A DNA stretch of 64,000 nucleotides from Cupriavidus sp. EM10 (GCF_018729255.1 NZ_CP076061.1:2170001-2234000); one strand, 5' to 3'. Shown: positions 8,193 to 17,532, counted from the first letter of the stretch. Notes: generated by a model not told the origin, from the letters alone. Numbers and translations: made by a program.

Positions 8193-9950
8193 CTAATCGG
8201 CGTCGTAGAGCAGCGCGCCGATGGCGGCATGCAGTTCACCAGGCACCACTGGCTTGTGCAGCAGGGCCGTGCCGCCCGCGTGGACATTGCGCAGGCGGTC
8301 GGCGGCGGTGTCGCCGGTGATGACGATGGCCGGCAGGTCGCGCCCGGCGCGCTCGCGGATGGCGGCAATGGCCTCCAGCCCGGTGCGGTGGCCGCGCAGG
8401 CGGTAGTCGGCCAGCAGCAAGTCCGGGGTAAAGCCGGAAAGCAGCGCCAGCGCCTCTTCCTCGGTTTCGGCCGTCCGGTTCGGGCAGTTCCAGACCGTCA
8501 GCAGGCCAGCCATGGCCTCGCGGATGGCCGGATCGTCGTCGATTACCAGCACGCGCAACCCGTCCAGCCGGGTGGCGGCGCCGGGCAGGACCGATTCCTC
8601 GGGGGCCGTCCACGCCAGCGGCAGCCGGAAGCGGAACACCGACCCCCGGTGTGGCACCGACTTCAGCGTCACCGACGTCTGCATGGTGCGCGCCAGGCCG
8701 TCCACGATGGCCAGCCCCAGGCCCAGCCCCTTGCGCTGGTCGCGCTCGGGATTGCCCAGTTGGTGGAATTCGCGAAAGATCGCCCGATGCTGACTATCCG
8801 GAATGCCGATGCCGGTATCCCAGACCTCCACCGACACGTGGAAACGCCGCTTGCGGCAGGCCACCAGCACGCCGCCCGTGCGCGTGTAGCGGATGGCGTT
8901 GGCAATCAGGTTGCGCAGGATCAGCTCGGTCAGCGTGGGGTCGCCAAAGGCCGTCGCCGTGGTATCGCGCGTGCGATAGACCAGCCCGCGCGCGTTGGCC
9001 TGCGGGGCGAACTCGTTTTCGAGCTTGTGCAGCACCGGCTGCAGCCGGAAGGGGCGGGGCCGCGACGTGACCACGCCGGCATCGAGCTTGGAGAAATCGA
9101 GCAGCGTGTTCAGCATCTCGCGTGCCGCACCGGACGACGCCTCGATATGGTCCAGCAACTGGCGCTGGCGCGCGTCCAGCGGGGTGCGGCCCAGCGATAC
9201 CAGGAACAGCCCCAGCGCATGCAGCGGCTGGCGCAGGTCGTGGCTGGCCGATGCCAGGAACACGGACTTGGCCCGGTTGGCTTCTTCGGCCTCGCGCTGG
9301 GCGTGGCCGGCGCGCGCGGTCTGGTCGCGCAGCTGCGAGATCAGCTCCACGTTCTCGAAGCGCAGCGTCAGCGAATGCCGCGCCATGCGCGAATAGTTAC
9401 GCGCGAACACGATCAACACGAACAGGTAGAGCGGGGTGCCCAGGAACATCGGCAGGTAGGCGATATCGTGCGTGACGATGAACACCGCCCAGACCGGCAC
9501 GATGGCCGGGATGAAGAAGCCCACCGCCACGGGCAGGCAGGCCGAGAACACGGCCAGCGCCGCCGCGCTCATGCCGGCGATCAGCGACAGCACGCAGATC
9601 ACCACGGCCGGCGCGCGGATATCCAGGTAGAGCCAGCCGGCCAGCCCCCACAGGCTGCCGATCAGCACCAGCATCGCCGTCATGCCCCGCGCATACATGC
9701 CGGACCGGGCCTCCGTGAGCCGGTCCGGCATCGCCAGCCGGCCAAAGTGGGCCACGGCGCAGAGCACGGCCACCGCGGCCGCCCATGGCAGCGCGCCGGG
9801 ATGGCCGCCGGCCAGCGACAGTCCCGTGCCCAGGATGATCGCGGCCAGCGCGCAGCCCAGCATGGCCATGCCGAAGCTCTGGTCGATCAGCTCCATCTGC
9901 GCGGACAGTAGCCGCGGTTCGTCGTAGTGCGGAAGGAAGGGCAACGCCAT
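8193..9950 (-). CDS. membrane hybrid sensor histidine kinase with C-terminal receiver domain
   Basis: 585 residues. The N-terminal about 185 residues contain roughly six membrane helices. A coiled linker leads to a HisKA domain with the phospho-acceptor His in ASASHDLRQPLHALG (about 240). An HATPase domain follows, with the N box NLIANAIRYT, DTGIGIP and GLGLGLAIV. A receiver domain fills the C-terminus, with VIDDDP and the phospho-acceptor Asp in LLLADYRL. The layout is that of soil-bacterial hybrid kinases paired with a LuxR-type regulator, whose gene lies 30 bases upstream in the same operon. The signal is unknown. Confidence 0.93.
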   Translation of the reverse strand: MALPFLPHYDEPRLLSAQMELIDQSFGMAMLGCALAAIILGTGLSLAGGHPGALPWAAAVAVLCAVAHFGRLAMPDRLTEARSGMYARGMTAMLVLIGSLWGLAGWLYLDIRAPAVVICVLSLIAGMSAAALAVFSACLPVAVGFFIPAIVPVWAVFIVTHDIAYLPMFLGTPLYLFVLIVFARNYSRMARHSLTLRFENVELISQLRDQTARAGHAQREAEEANRAKSVFLASASHDLRQPLHALGLFLVSLGRTPLDARQRQLLDHIEASSGAAREMLNTLLDFSKLDAGVVTSRPRPFRLQPVLHKLENEFAPQANARGLVYRTRDTTATAFGDPTLTELILRNLIANAIRYTRTGGVLVACRKRRFHVSVEVWDTGIGIPDSQHRAIFREFHQLGNPERDQRKGLGLGLAIVDGLARTMQTSVTLKSVPHRGSVFRFRLPLAWTAPEESVLPGAATRLDGLRVLVIDDDPAIREAMAGLLTVWNCPNRTAETEEEALALLSGFTPDLLLADYRLRGHRTGLEAIAAIRERAGRDLPAIVITGDTAADRLRNVHAGGTALLHKPVVPGELHAAIGALLYDAD

Positions 9951-9980
9951 GGTCGCGCGGCGGGCGGGGTGCGGTGGCGA

Positions 9981-10631
9981 TCAGCGCAGCGTCTGCACCA
10001 GCCCGCGGCGCTGCGCTTCGAGGATGGCTTCCACGCGGCTGACCACGCCCAGATGGTCCAGGATGGCCGCCACGTGCACGCGCACGGTGTTCTCGGACAG
10101 GCCAAGGTGATAGGCGATGACCTTGTTCGATCGCCCCAGGCTCAGCTGCGTCAGCACTTCCAGCTGGCGCGGCGTGAGCTGGCTCGGCTCGTAGGCCGGC
10201 GCATGGCCGTTGGTGGCGCTGCCCGCGCCAAGGCCGCCGCCATCGGCCGGAAAATGCGTGCCGCCCGACAGGCAGCTGGCGATGGCGCGCTCGATGTCCA
10301 CGGCATCGGCGGACTTGGGCAGGAAGCCGGCGATCTCGCGCCGCGCGTCGGCCGGGATGGCGTCGATATGCGACGTGCCCGACACGATCACGATGCGCGC
10401 CGCGGCAAAGTGCCGGCGCAGTACCTTGATGCCTTCGATGCCGTTCAGGCCTGGCATCTGGATGTCGAGCAGCAGGATATCCACGGGCTGGCTGGCGTGG
10501 GCCTGCACGGCCTCCATGACCGAGCCCGCCTCGATGATCGACGCCACGCTGGGGCTGTCCGCCAGCAGCAGCTTCAGCCCCGTGCGAAACAGGGTGTGGT
10601 CATCGATCAGCAGGAGTCGGGCACGCGACAT
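9981..10631 (-). CDS. LuxR/NarL-family response regulator
   Basis: 216 residues from the ATG at 10631. The receiver domain has DDHTLF at the acidic pocket, the phospho-acceptor Asp in DILLLDIQMPGLNG (about 54) and VSGTS. The C-terminal LuxR helix-turn-helix has LTPRQLEVLTQLSLG, SNKVIAYHLGLSENTVRVH and VSRVEAI. It is transcribed just ahead of the hybrid kinase gene, its likely partner. Target genes are not evident from the neighbourhood. Confidence 0.93.
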   Translation of the reverse strand: MSRARLLLIDDHTLFRTGLKLLLADSPSVASIIEAGSVMEAVQAHASQPVDILLLDIQMPGLNGIEGIKVLRRHFAAARIVIVSGTSHIDAIPADARREIAGFLPKSADAVDIERAIASCLSGGTHFPADGGGLGAGSATNGHAPAYEPSQLTPRQLEVLTQLSLGRSNKVIAYHLGLSENTVRVHVAAILDHLGVVSRVEAILEAQRRGLVQTLR

Positions 10632-10849
10632 GGGAACACGCACAAAGTGCAGGGAGCGACATTGGGATCGATTGGACTGGATTCGGCGCGCGTTGTCCAT
10701 CGCCAGCAATGGGGGCGCGCCGGGTGGCGGTGGCGCGCGTCCATGTCAGGAATATCGGCGCCTAGTCCGGAAAGATTATTGGCAGCGTAGTGGGCCGGTG
10801 CCAGCATTTTCTCGTGGACGAATTCCGCGACTTGTCCATACCACTTGTC

Positions 10850-10881
10850 ATACCCGCTCCTCCCGGCTGCGGGTATTTTTT
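10850..10881 (+). terminator. plus-strand intrinsic terminator without an upstream plus-strand gene
   Basis: Perfect stem ATACCCGC/GCGGGTAT (10850-10857 and 10869-10876) followed by six T. The neighbouring genes on both sides are on the minus strand, and on that strand no T run follows the hairpin. It therefore points to a short plus-strand transcript begun between about 10640 and 10850. The 11-base loop contains TCCTCCC, complementary to a Shine-Dalgarno sequence. Confidence 0.7.
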
Positions 10882-10896
10882 GTCCGCGCGTTTGGG

Positions 10897-11592
10897 TCAG
10901 ACGGGAAGCGCCAGCGGGCCGGCCATGACGTCCCAGGTCGTGGCATCGAGGAACCAGCGTGCGGCATGTGGGCCATGCAGCACGCACTGGCCGCCCGACA
11001 CGCGCACCCAGTTGCCCTCGGGCAGGCCCAGCACCGGGGTGTCCGGCGACAGCGTGGTGAACTCGGCCAGCCGCTGGTCGCGCGTTTCGCCCCGGAAGCC
11101 CTCGATTTCCAGGTTGTAGTAGTGCGGATTGATCTGGAACGGCACCAGGTTCAGCGCATCGAAGCCGCCCGGGTCAACCACCGGCATGTCGTTGGTCGTG
11201 CGGATGGTCGGCGTGGCCAGGTTGGACCCGGCGCTCCAGCCGATATAGCGCGCGGCGCCGCTGCGCACGCGGTCGGCCATCGGCGCCAGCAGGCCTTGCT
11301 GGCGCAGCACCTGCAGCAGCCGGAAGGTATTGCCGCCGCCCACCACGATCAGCGTGGCGGCGTTCACGGCCGCCAGGGTATCGGCCTGCTCATGCAGCGA
11401 CTTCACCGCGATGCCAACCTGCGCGAAGGCTTCGCGCACCTGCGCGGCGTAGCTGTCCCAGTCGCGCGTCACGCCCGCGTAGGGCACGAACAGGGCTTCG
11501 GTACGGCCATCGGCCAGTTCGGCGATGGCCTGGGCGGCGTGAACAAGGTAACCCTCGTTCGAGGTCGAGTTGCTGAGGAGGAGCAGGTCCAT
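10897..11592 (-). CDS. pepE: dipeptidase E (peptidase S51)
   Basis: 231 residues from the ATG at 11592. It resembles E. coli PepE along its whole length: MDLLLLSNSTSNEGY at the start, VGGGNTFRLL, the nucleophile serine in YIGWSAGSN, TIRTTNDMPVVDP, LVPFQINPHYYN and GLPEGNWV. The enzyme cleaves dipeptides with an N-terminal aspartate in the cytosol, with a Ser-His-Glu triad. It lies about 84 bases downstream of the phosphodiesterase gene on the same strand and may be read through from the ABC operon, but no functional link is evident. Confidence 0.92.
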   Translation of the reverse strand: MDLLLLSNSTSNEGYLVHAAQAIAELADGRTEALFVPYAGVTRDWDSYAAQVREAFAQVGIAVKSLHEQADTLAAVNAATLIVVGGGNTFRLLQVLRQQGLLAPMADRVRSGAARYIGWSAGSNLATPTIRTTNDMPVVDPGGFDALNLVPFQINPHYYNLEIEGFRGETRDQRLAEFTTLSPDTPVLGLPEGNWVRVSGGQCVLHGPHAARWFLDATTWDVMAGPLALPV

Positions 11593-11676
11593 GTCGGAGT
11601 CGAGCAAGGTTCCGCCTGGCGGAACCCCGGTCCGTAAATCGAAAGAAGCCGACAATGGTACGCGAATGGCCGATCT

Positions 11677-12531
11677 TCAGTCGATCAGCTTGCCCTGCGC
11701 GTCGAAGAACGGATGCCGCGCGCCGTGGTCGCCGATGGCGGCCAGATGCGTGACCAGTCCGTGCTGCGGATGCCACCAGTGCAGGAGGTAGCCCGGCGGC
11801 TCCATGCGGAAGCACGACGGCGCCTGCGGGTCCAGGTCCAGCGCCACCTGGTGCGCGGGTCCGGGCGCGGTCATGGCGATGGTGCCCCCAAAGCGCCGCG
11901 TGATCTGCCGGTGCAGATGGCCGCAAATCACGCGTTCCACCTGCGGGTGCCGGGCGATCACGGCTTCCAGCGCCGCCGCGTTCTCCAGCCCCTGCACGTC
12001 CATATGGCCGATGCCGGTATGGAACGGCGGATGGTGCAGCATCACCAGCGTTGGCTGCGTGGGCGCGCCAGACAGCGCGGCATCGAGCCAGGCCAGCCCG
12101 TCGGGCTCGGCGCGGCCACCGGGTTTGCCGGGCACGGTGCAGTCGAAACCGACCAGCCGCAGCGGGCCGGCATCGATCGCGTAATGCACCGGCGATTCAG
12201 CGTCGCCCTGGGCGAACAGGTAGTCGTGGTCGGGGAACACGGCGCGCAGCGACGTGCGGTGATCGTGATTGCCGGGCAGCAGCTTCACGGGCATTGGCAA
12301 GCGCTGCAGGATGTCGCGCAGGAAGCGGTACTCGTGCTCGTGGCCAAAGTCGACCAGGTCGCCGGTGACGACTACGACGTCGGGCAGCTGCGGGGCGGCC
12401 AGCAGCGTGTCGATGGCCAGGTGCAGCGCGCCGGCCGTATCCACCAAGCGGTACGACAGCTTGCCGCCGGCCTTGATGTGCAGATCGGTGAGTTGCGCCA
12501 CCAGGTAGGGCGCCGGGTTTGCGAGGGTCAT
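11677..12531 (-). CDS. GpdQ/CpdA-like metallophosphodiesterase, last gene of the ABC importer operon
   Basis: 284 residues. The ATG at 12531 overlaps the stop of the ATPase gene. It is a class III cyclic-nucleotide/glycerophosphodiester phosphodiesterase with a two-metal site: AQLTDLHIK, VVTGDLVDFG, LLPGNHDHR, MLHHPPFHTG and CGHLHRQ. The late segment APGPAHQVALD...PSCFRMEP matches the layout of Enterobacter GpdQ (glycerophosphodiesterase) better than that of a pure cAMP phosphodiesterase. Coupling to an ABC importer suggests that the imported compound is a phosphodiester hydrolysed here in the cytosol. That substrate is inference. Confidence 0.85.
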   Translation of the reverse strand: MTLANPAPYLVAQLTDLHIKAGGKLSYRLVDTAGALHLAIDTLLAAPQLPDVVVVTGDLVDFGHEHEYRFLRDILQRLPMPVKLLPGNHDHRTSLRAVFPDHDYLFAQGDAESPVHYAIDAGPLRLVGFDCTVPGKPGGRAEPDGLAWLDAALSGAPTQPTLVMLHHPPFHTGIGHMDVQGLENAAALEAVIARHPQVERVICGHLHRQITRRFGGTIAMTAPGPAHQVALDLDPQAPSCFRMEPPGYLLHWWHPQHGLVTHLAAIGDHGARHPFFDAQGKLID

Positions 12532-13595
12532 GCGGCTTGGCAAAGCGTGATCAGGTGTTGGGTATCGATGCGCAGGCCCACGCGCGTGCCGGCGGCCCAC
12601 GCGTCGCGGCGCGCGGTGTCGACGATCAGCGGCGCGGCGGCGCCCACGTCCACAAGCAGGCGGGTGTGGTTGCCCAGGAACAGCGCCGTGACGACGGTGC
12701 CTTCCACATGGGCATCGTCGGCATGTACCAACGCCACGTCCTCGGGGCGGAACATGAGGCGCGCGGTGGACGTGATCGGGGCGTCGTCGGGCGGCCCCAT
12801 CGGCACCGTGCCGCCCGGCACGCGCCAGCGGCCGGCCTCGGCGGTGCCCGGCAGGTGGTTCATGGTGCCGATGAAGTCGGCCACGAACGCGTTGGCCGGG
12901 GCGCGGTAGATGTCCTGCGGCGTGCCGGTCTGCGCGATGCGCCCCTTGTCCATCACGATGATGCGGTCACCCAGCGCCATGGCCTCGGCCTGGTCGTGCG
13001 TGACGTAGACGGCGGTGATATGCAGGCTGCGCAGCAACTGGTTGATGTCGGCACGCAGCGCGTCGCGCAGCTTGGCGTCGAGCGCTGTCAGCGGTTCGTC
13101 CAGCAGCAGCACGCGCGGCTGCACGGCGATGGCGCGGGCCAGGGCCACGCGCTGGCGCTGGCCGCCCGACAACTGGTCGATGCGGCGGTCGGCAAACGGT
13201 TCCAGATGCATCATTGCCAGCATCTCGTCCACGCGGCGGCGGCGCGCGGCGCTGTCCAGGCGCCGCTCGCGCCGCACCCGCAGGCCGTAGCCGATGTTCT
13301 CGGCCACGGTCATGTTCGGGAACAGCGCATAGTTCTGGAACACCATGCCCACGCCGCGCTGCTCGATGGGCTGGTCGGTCACGCGCGTGTCGCCAAACCA
13401 GACCTCGCCGCCGGGGTCGGGCGCTTCCAGCCCGGCGATGATGCGCAACGTGGTGGTCTTGCCGCAGCCCGACGGGCCCAGCAGCACCACGGTCTCGCCG
13501 GCGCCGATATCCAGGTCAAGCGGCTGCAGCGCCAGCGTGCCGTCCGCGAACGTCTTGGCGCACTGGCGCAGGCGGATGGGGGTGGGCTCATGCAT
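12528..13595 (-). CDS. ABC transporter ATP-binding protein (PotA/UgpC class)
   Basis: 355 residues. Walker A is LLGPSGCGKTTTLR, the Q loop MVFQNYALFP, the signature QLSGGQRQRVALARA, Walker B VLLLDEPLTALDAK and the switch His in YVTHDQAEAMALG. A C-terminal TOBE regulatory domain follows from about residue 240. It energises import through the two permeases encoded upstream. Its stop overlaps the start of the phosphodiesterase gene. Confidence 0.94.
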   Translation of the reverse strand: MHEPTPIRLRQCAKTFADGTLALQPLDLDIGAGETVVLLGPSGCGKTTTLRIIAGLEAPDPGGEVWFGDTRVTDQPIEQRGVGMVFQNYALFPNMTVAENIGYGLRVRRERRLDSAARRRRVDEMLAMMHLEPFADRRIDQLSGGQRQRVALARAIAVQPRVLLLDEPLTALDAKLRDALRADINQLLRSLHITAVYVTHDQAEAMALGDRIIVMDKGRIAQTGTPQDIYRAPANAFVADFIGTMNHLPGTAEAGRWRVPGGTVPMGPPDDAPITSTARLMFRPEDVALVHADDAHVEGTVVTALFLGNHTRLLVDVGAAAPLIVDTARRDAWAAGTRVGLRIDTQHLITLCQAA

Positions 13596-14497
13596 GGCGG
13601 CTTCCTGGAACGGTGGGGCGGTCTGGGCAGGGCGGCGGGAATGTCGACGTTTATGTCGACAGATATGTCGCGGGCGGGCTCCGCCACCGCCGCATGGCGG
13701 CGCGCACGGGCACCCAGTGCGCTGACGGCCTGCATGAAGACCAGCATTGGGATGATCATGACGAAGAACACGATGGTGTAGGCAGACCCGATTTCGAGCC
13801 GCATCGACGCGTAGCTGTCGGCCAGGCCCACGGGCAGCGTCTGTGTGGTGGGCGTATGCAGCATCCAGGTCAGGTTGAATTCGCCCACCGACAGCGTCAC
13901 CACCATCAGCGCGCCGGCCAGGATGCCCTGGCGGCAGTTCGGCAGCACCACCGTGAAGAAGCGCTGCAGGCGCGTGGCGCCCAGGCTCGCGGCGGCGTCT
14001 TCAAGCGTGCGGATATCGATGGCCGACAGGATGGCCAGCACGGCCCGCACCATGAACGGCAGCGTGAATACCACATGGCCGATCAGGATGAATACCCAGC
14101 TCGTGCGCAGGCCTTGCCAGCCGCCGTAGAGCAGGATCAGGCCCAGCGCCGTGGCCAGCCCGGGCAGCGCCACGGGCAGCATCAGCAGTTCCTCGATCAC
14201 GCGCGTCACGCGGTTGCGCCGCAGCGCCATGTAGTAGGCGGCGGGCACGCCGATCACCAGCGTGCAGGCCACGCAGGCCAGCGCGATGCCCAGCGACAGG
14301 AAGATCGTGTTGCGGTAGAGCGACCACACTTCCTCCAGCCAGCGCGTGGTCAGCCCGCTCGACAGCCCGACGAAGATGTTGTTGGTCAGTCCGGCCAGCA
14401 CGGACAGCACCACGGGCACGGTCATGAACGCGCAGACCAGCAGGGTCAGCGTCAGTTGCAGCCAGTAGCCGGCGCGGCGGGGGTGGGCGGGGCGCAT
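13379..14497 (-). CDS. ABC transporter permease (second subunit)
   Basis: A binding-protein-dependent permease with six or so helices and the EAA loop EDAAASLGATRLQRFFTVVLP (about 185). The recognisable permease ends near residue 273, around base 13680. The open frame then continues through a low-complexity tail (DISVDINVDI, then Pro/Arg-rich) and overlaps the ATPase gene by 217 bases, in another frame of the same strand. Such a long overlap is unlikely to be natural, so the true C-terminus is uncertain. A sequence error or a stop lost by mutation near 13600-13680 are both possible. Confidence 0.85.
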   Translation of the reverse strand: MRPAHPRRAGYWLQLTLTLLVCAFMTVPVVLSVLAGLTNNIFVGLSSGLTTRWLEEVWSLYRNTIFLSLGIALACVACTLVIGVPAAYYMALRRNRVTRVIEELLMLPVALPGLATALGLILLYGGWQGLRTSWVFILIGHVVFTLPFMVRAVLAILSAIDIRTLEDAAASLGATRLQRFFTVVLPNCRQGILAGALMVVTLSVGEFNLTWMLHTPTTQTLPVGLADSYASMRLEIGSAYTIVFFVMIIPMLVFMQAVSALGARARRHAAVAEPARDISVDINVDIPAALPRPPHRSRKPPCMSPPPSACASAPRRSRTARWRCSRLTWISAPARPWCCWARRAAARPPRCASSPGWKRPTPAARSGLATRA

Positions 14498-14507
14498 GCG
14501 GCGGTCC

Positions 14508-15326
14508 TCAGGCGGTGGCGGCGACGGTATCGCCGGAATACCAGCGCGCCAGCGCCAGCAGGGCCCATGTCACCACGCCAAGCAGGATCGACAGCGCGGC
14601 GGCCATGCCGAAGTTGGCGTAGTTGGTGAACTCGTTGTAGATCGTCAGCGGCAGCACGTCGAGCTGCGTGGCCAGCGTGAAGGCCGTGCCGAACGCGCCC
14701 ATGCTGGTGGCAAAGCAGATGGCGCCGCTGGACATCATGGCCGGCATCAGCGCGGGCAGCATCACGTCGCGCACCACGCGCCACGGGCTGGCGCCAAGGG
14801 ATCGCGCGGCTTCTTCCAGCGAGGGGTCGAGCTTTTCCACGGCGGCCATCACGGTCAGGATCACGCGCGGAATCGAGAAATAGAGATAGCCGACGAACAG
14901 CCCGGCCAGCCCGTAGGCAAAAGTCCAGCGCTCGCCGGCCAGCAGGTCGCCGATGTTGGCCAGCAGGCCGTTGCGGCCGCCCAGCATGATGACCATGAAG
15001 CCGATCACCACGCCCGGGAACGCCAGCGGAAACGTCAGCATCGCCACCAGCACGGGCTTGCCCGGCACCGGATGGCGCTGCAGGAAGGTGCCGGCGATGC
15101 CGGCGATCACCAGCGTGGCCAGCGTCACCAGCGCCGACAACAGCACGGTCACCATCAGGCTGTGCAGGTAGCGGCCGCTGGTGAGCACGGTCCAGTAGAC
15201 CCCCGCGCCGTCACGGCCGGTCAGGCTGACTTCGATCAGCCGCGCCATCGGCAGGCAGAAGAAGGCCAGGAAGACCAGCAGCGCGGGCAGCGCGAACAGG
15301 AACAGGGCGGGGGATCGCTGGGTCAT
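14508..15326 (-). CDS. ABC transporter permease (first subunit)
   Basis: 272 residues, an inner-membrane permease with about six helices. The EAA loop is EEAARSLGASPWRVVRDVMLP (about 190). It belongs to the class found in iron(III), thiamine, polyamine and 2-aminoethylphosphonate importers. The gap to the next permease gene is 10 bases, and it sits 31 bases after the binding-protein gene. Confidence 0.92.
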   Translation of the reverse strand: MTQRSPALFLFALPALLVFLAFFCLPMARLIEVSLTGRDGAGVYWTVLTSGRYLHSLMVTVLLSALVTLATLVIAGIAGTFLQRHPVPGKPVLVAMLTFPLAFPGVVIGFMVIMLGGRNGLLANIGDLLAGERWTFAYGLAGLFVGYLYFSIPRVILTVMAAVEKLDPSLEEAARSLGASPWRVVRDVMLPALMPAMMSSGAICFATSMGAFGTAFTLATQLDVLPLTIYNEFTNYANFGMAAALSILLGVVTWALLALARWYSGDTVAATA

Positions 15327-15357
15327 GGTATGTGACGTGGGGGCGCGGGCCGCTGGC

Positions 15358-16392
15358 TCAGCGCACTTCCTTCAGGTACTGGTCGCTGAACGCCTTCTGC
15401 GACTGGGCCATCTTGCCGAAGTCCACCGGCTTGGCGCGGGCATAGTCGGCGGCGGGCAGGAAGCGCGACTGCACCTCGGCCGGCATCGGCACATTGCGCA
15501 CCGGACGCAGGTACGCGTTGGCCCACAGCGCCTGGCCCTGGTCGGACAGCACGAAGTCCAGCACCTTGCGGCCGTCGTTGGCGTGCGGGGCGTTATTGAC
15601 CAGGCTCATCACGTACGGCACCACCAGCGTGCCTTCCTTCGGAATCACGAAGGCCACATTGGCGCGGTCCTTGTACCTGGCGCGGTAGGCGTTGAAGTCG
15701 TAGTCGAGCAGGATGGGGATTTCACCGGACAGCACGCGCGCATAGGCGGTCTGCTTCGGCACGATCGGCTGGTTCTTCTGCAGGTCGCGGAAGTACTTGA
15801 AGGCCGGGCCGAAGTTATCGAGCGACCCGCCCATGGCCTGGTTCACGGCCACCGCGCCGACGTAGCCCACAAAGGCGCTGGCCGGGTCCAGATAGCCCAC
15901 CAGGCCCTTGTACTCGGGCTTGAGCAGGTCGGCCCACGACTGGGGCACCGGCTTGCCGCGCAGCGCATCGACGTTGACCATGAAGCCCAGCGTTCCCGAA
16001 TGGATGGCGAACCAGTTGCCCTGCGGGTCTTTCAGGCCGTCGGGGATGTCGTTCCAGTGGGCCGGCTTGTACGGCTGCGTCACGCCATCGGCCTTGGCCT
16101 GGATGCCGAACGTCACGCCCAGGTAGGTCACGTCAGCCACCGGGCTGGCCTTTTCGGCCACCAGTTGCGCCAGCGACTGGCCCGAGTTCTTGTTGTCGAA
16201 CGGCACGGTGACGCCCGTCTTTTCCTTGATCGCGCGGATCTGCGCGGCCCAGTCGGCCCATTCGGGCGGGCAGTTGTAGCAGATGGCGGTCTGTGCGCCC
16301 GCGCCCTGGCTGAAAGCGGCAAAGGTAGTGGCAACAGCGGCGGCGGTGGCCAGCCAGCGCAGCGGACGGCGCCAGAAGGATTGCGTCGACAT
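15358..16392 (-). CDS. ABC transporter periplasmic substrate-binding protein
   Basis: 344 residues with a signal peptide (MSTQSFWRRPLRWLATAAAV... ending GAGAQT). It is a family 1 extracellular binding protein with the segments AICYNCPPEWADWA, DVTYLGVTFG, LLDYDFNAYRARY and VVPYVMSLVNNAP. The ligand cannot be read from the sequence. The phosphodiesterase at the operon end makes a phosphodiester a reasonable guess. It is the first transport gene after the LacI-type regulator. Confidence 0.9.
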   Translation of the reverse strand: MSTQSFWRRPLRWLATAAAVATTFAAFSQGAGAQTAICYNCPPEWADWAAQIRAIKEKTGVTVPFDNKNSGQSLAQLVAEKASPVADVTYLGVTFGIQAKADGVTQPYKPAHWNDIPDGLKDPQGNWFAIHSGTLGFMVNVDALRGKPVPQSWADLLKPEYKGLVGYLDPASAFVGYVGAVAVNQAMGGSLDNFGPAFKYFRDLQKNQPIVPKQTAYARVLSGEIPILLDYDFNAYRARYKDRANVAFVIPKEGTLVVPYVMSLVNNAPHANDGRKVLDFVLSDQGQALWANAYLRPVRNVPMPAEVQSRFLPAADYARAKPVDFGKMAQSQKAFSDQYLKEVR

Positions 16393-16443
16393 GTAAGGCT
16401 CCCTGGTTAGGTCGGTCAGTCAGTCGGTCTGTGGTCGGTCGGA

Positions 16444-17532
16444 TCAGGCAGGAACTGCGGGCGCGCTGACGGTGCCCTCGATACGTAATGCGTGCGGCAG
16501 CAGCGTGGCGTTGCCGTCGGCGCCGGCCGAGCCAACATCGAGCCGGTGCAGCAGCTGGTTGATGGCGTGCGTGCCGATGTCGGCGTTGGGCTGCACCACG
16601 GTGGCCAGCGGCGGCTCAACGAGCGCGCCCAGGGCGATACCGTCATAGCCCAGCACCGAGACATCGCGCGGCACGCGCAGGCCCAGGCGCTTGAGATCGG
16701 AAATCACGCCGATGGCGAGCAGGTCGTTGGTGCAGAAGAAAGCGGTGGGGGCATCGGGCTGGGCCATCAGCGCCTGGATCTGGGGCGCGTTGCTGGCCGT
16801 GTGCGACGGCAGGTTGACCGGATCCCGAATCGGCAGGCCGTGGGCGCGCATGGCATCGGCATAGCCGGCAAAACGCTGCCGGGCGCGGTCCGACGCGGTA
16901 AAGGCACCCGAAATGACGGCGATGCGGCGGTGGCCGGCGGCGATCAGCGCGTTCACGCCTTCGCAGGCGCTGGTCTGGTTGTCAACCGATACCGAATGCC
17001 GCCCCCGATCGGCGCCATCGCGCGACACCTGGTTGTAGGCCAGCACGTAGGGCACCGATTCGCGGTCGAGCTGATCCAGGACGGTGCTGTCGCAGGCATC
17101 GGCCACGGTCAGCACCATGCCGTCCACGCGGTGGCGCAACAGGTATTCGATACGTTCGCGTTCGCGGGCCGGGTCGTAGTTGCTGGTGACCAGCATCAGG
17201 GAGTAGCCTGCTGCCATGGCCGATTCTTCAATTCCGCGCCAGCATTCGGCAAACACAGCGTTGTCCAGCGTCGGCAGCATGACGCCGACGATCCGCGTGC
17301 GCTGCGCGCGCAACTTGGCGCCGAGCAGGTTGGGGCGAAACGACAGCCGTCGCGCGGCCTCGTGCACGCGCTGGGCGGTGGCTTCGCGCACCAGCTGCGG
17401 ATGGCTGAACACGCGCGACGCGGTGGCCAGCGACACCTTGGCGGCCAGCGCCACATCGGCCAGCGTCACGCCCTGGCCGGGTTCGGCGGAGGCCAGGCGG
17501 GGGTGCAGGGTGACGCGGCGAGATGTTGGCAT
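16444..17532 (-). CDS. LacI-family transcriptional regulator of the ABC importer operon
   Basis: 362 residues. The DNA-binding head carries the LacI pattern TLADVALAAKVSLATASRVF (about 23-42), followed by a hinge and a periplasmic-binding-type ligand domain (IVGVMLPTLDNAVF, GYDGIALG). It is the promoter-proximal gene of the run LacI - binding protein - two permeases - ATPase - phosphodiesterase. A perfect palindromic operator lies 30 bases before its start, so autoregulation of the whole operon is likely. Confidence 0.93.
   Translation of the reverse strand: MPTSRRVTLHPRLASAEPGQGVTLADVALAAKVSLATASRVFSHPQLVREATAQRVHEAARRLSFRPNLLGAKLRAQRTRIVGVMLPTLDNAVFAECWRGIEESAMAAGYSLMLVTSNYDPARERERIEYLLRHRVDGMVLTVADACDSTVLDQLDRESVPYVLAYNQVSRDGADRGRHSVSVDNQTSACEGVNALIAAGHRRIAVISGAFTASDRARQRFAGYADAMRAHGLPIRDPVNLPSHTASNAPQIQALMAQPDAPTAFFCTNDLLAIGVISDLKRLGLRVPRDVSVLGYDGIALGALVEPPLATVVQPNADIGTHAINQLLHRLDVGSAGADGNATLLPHALRIEGTVSAPAVPA

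Noticed and set aside
11677..12531. Naming the phosphodiesterase cpdA (cAMP phosphodiesterase)
   Set aside because: The metal motifs are shared by CpdA and GpdQ, but the late region and the ABC operon context fit a GpdQ-like enzyme better, so no symbol is given.
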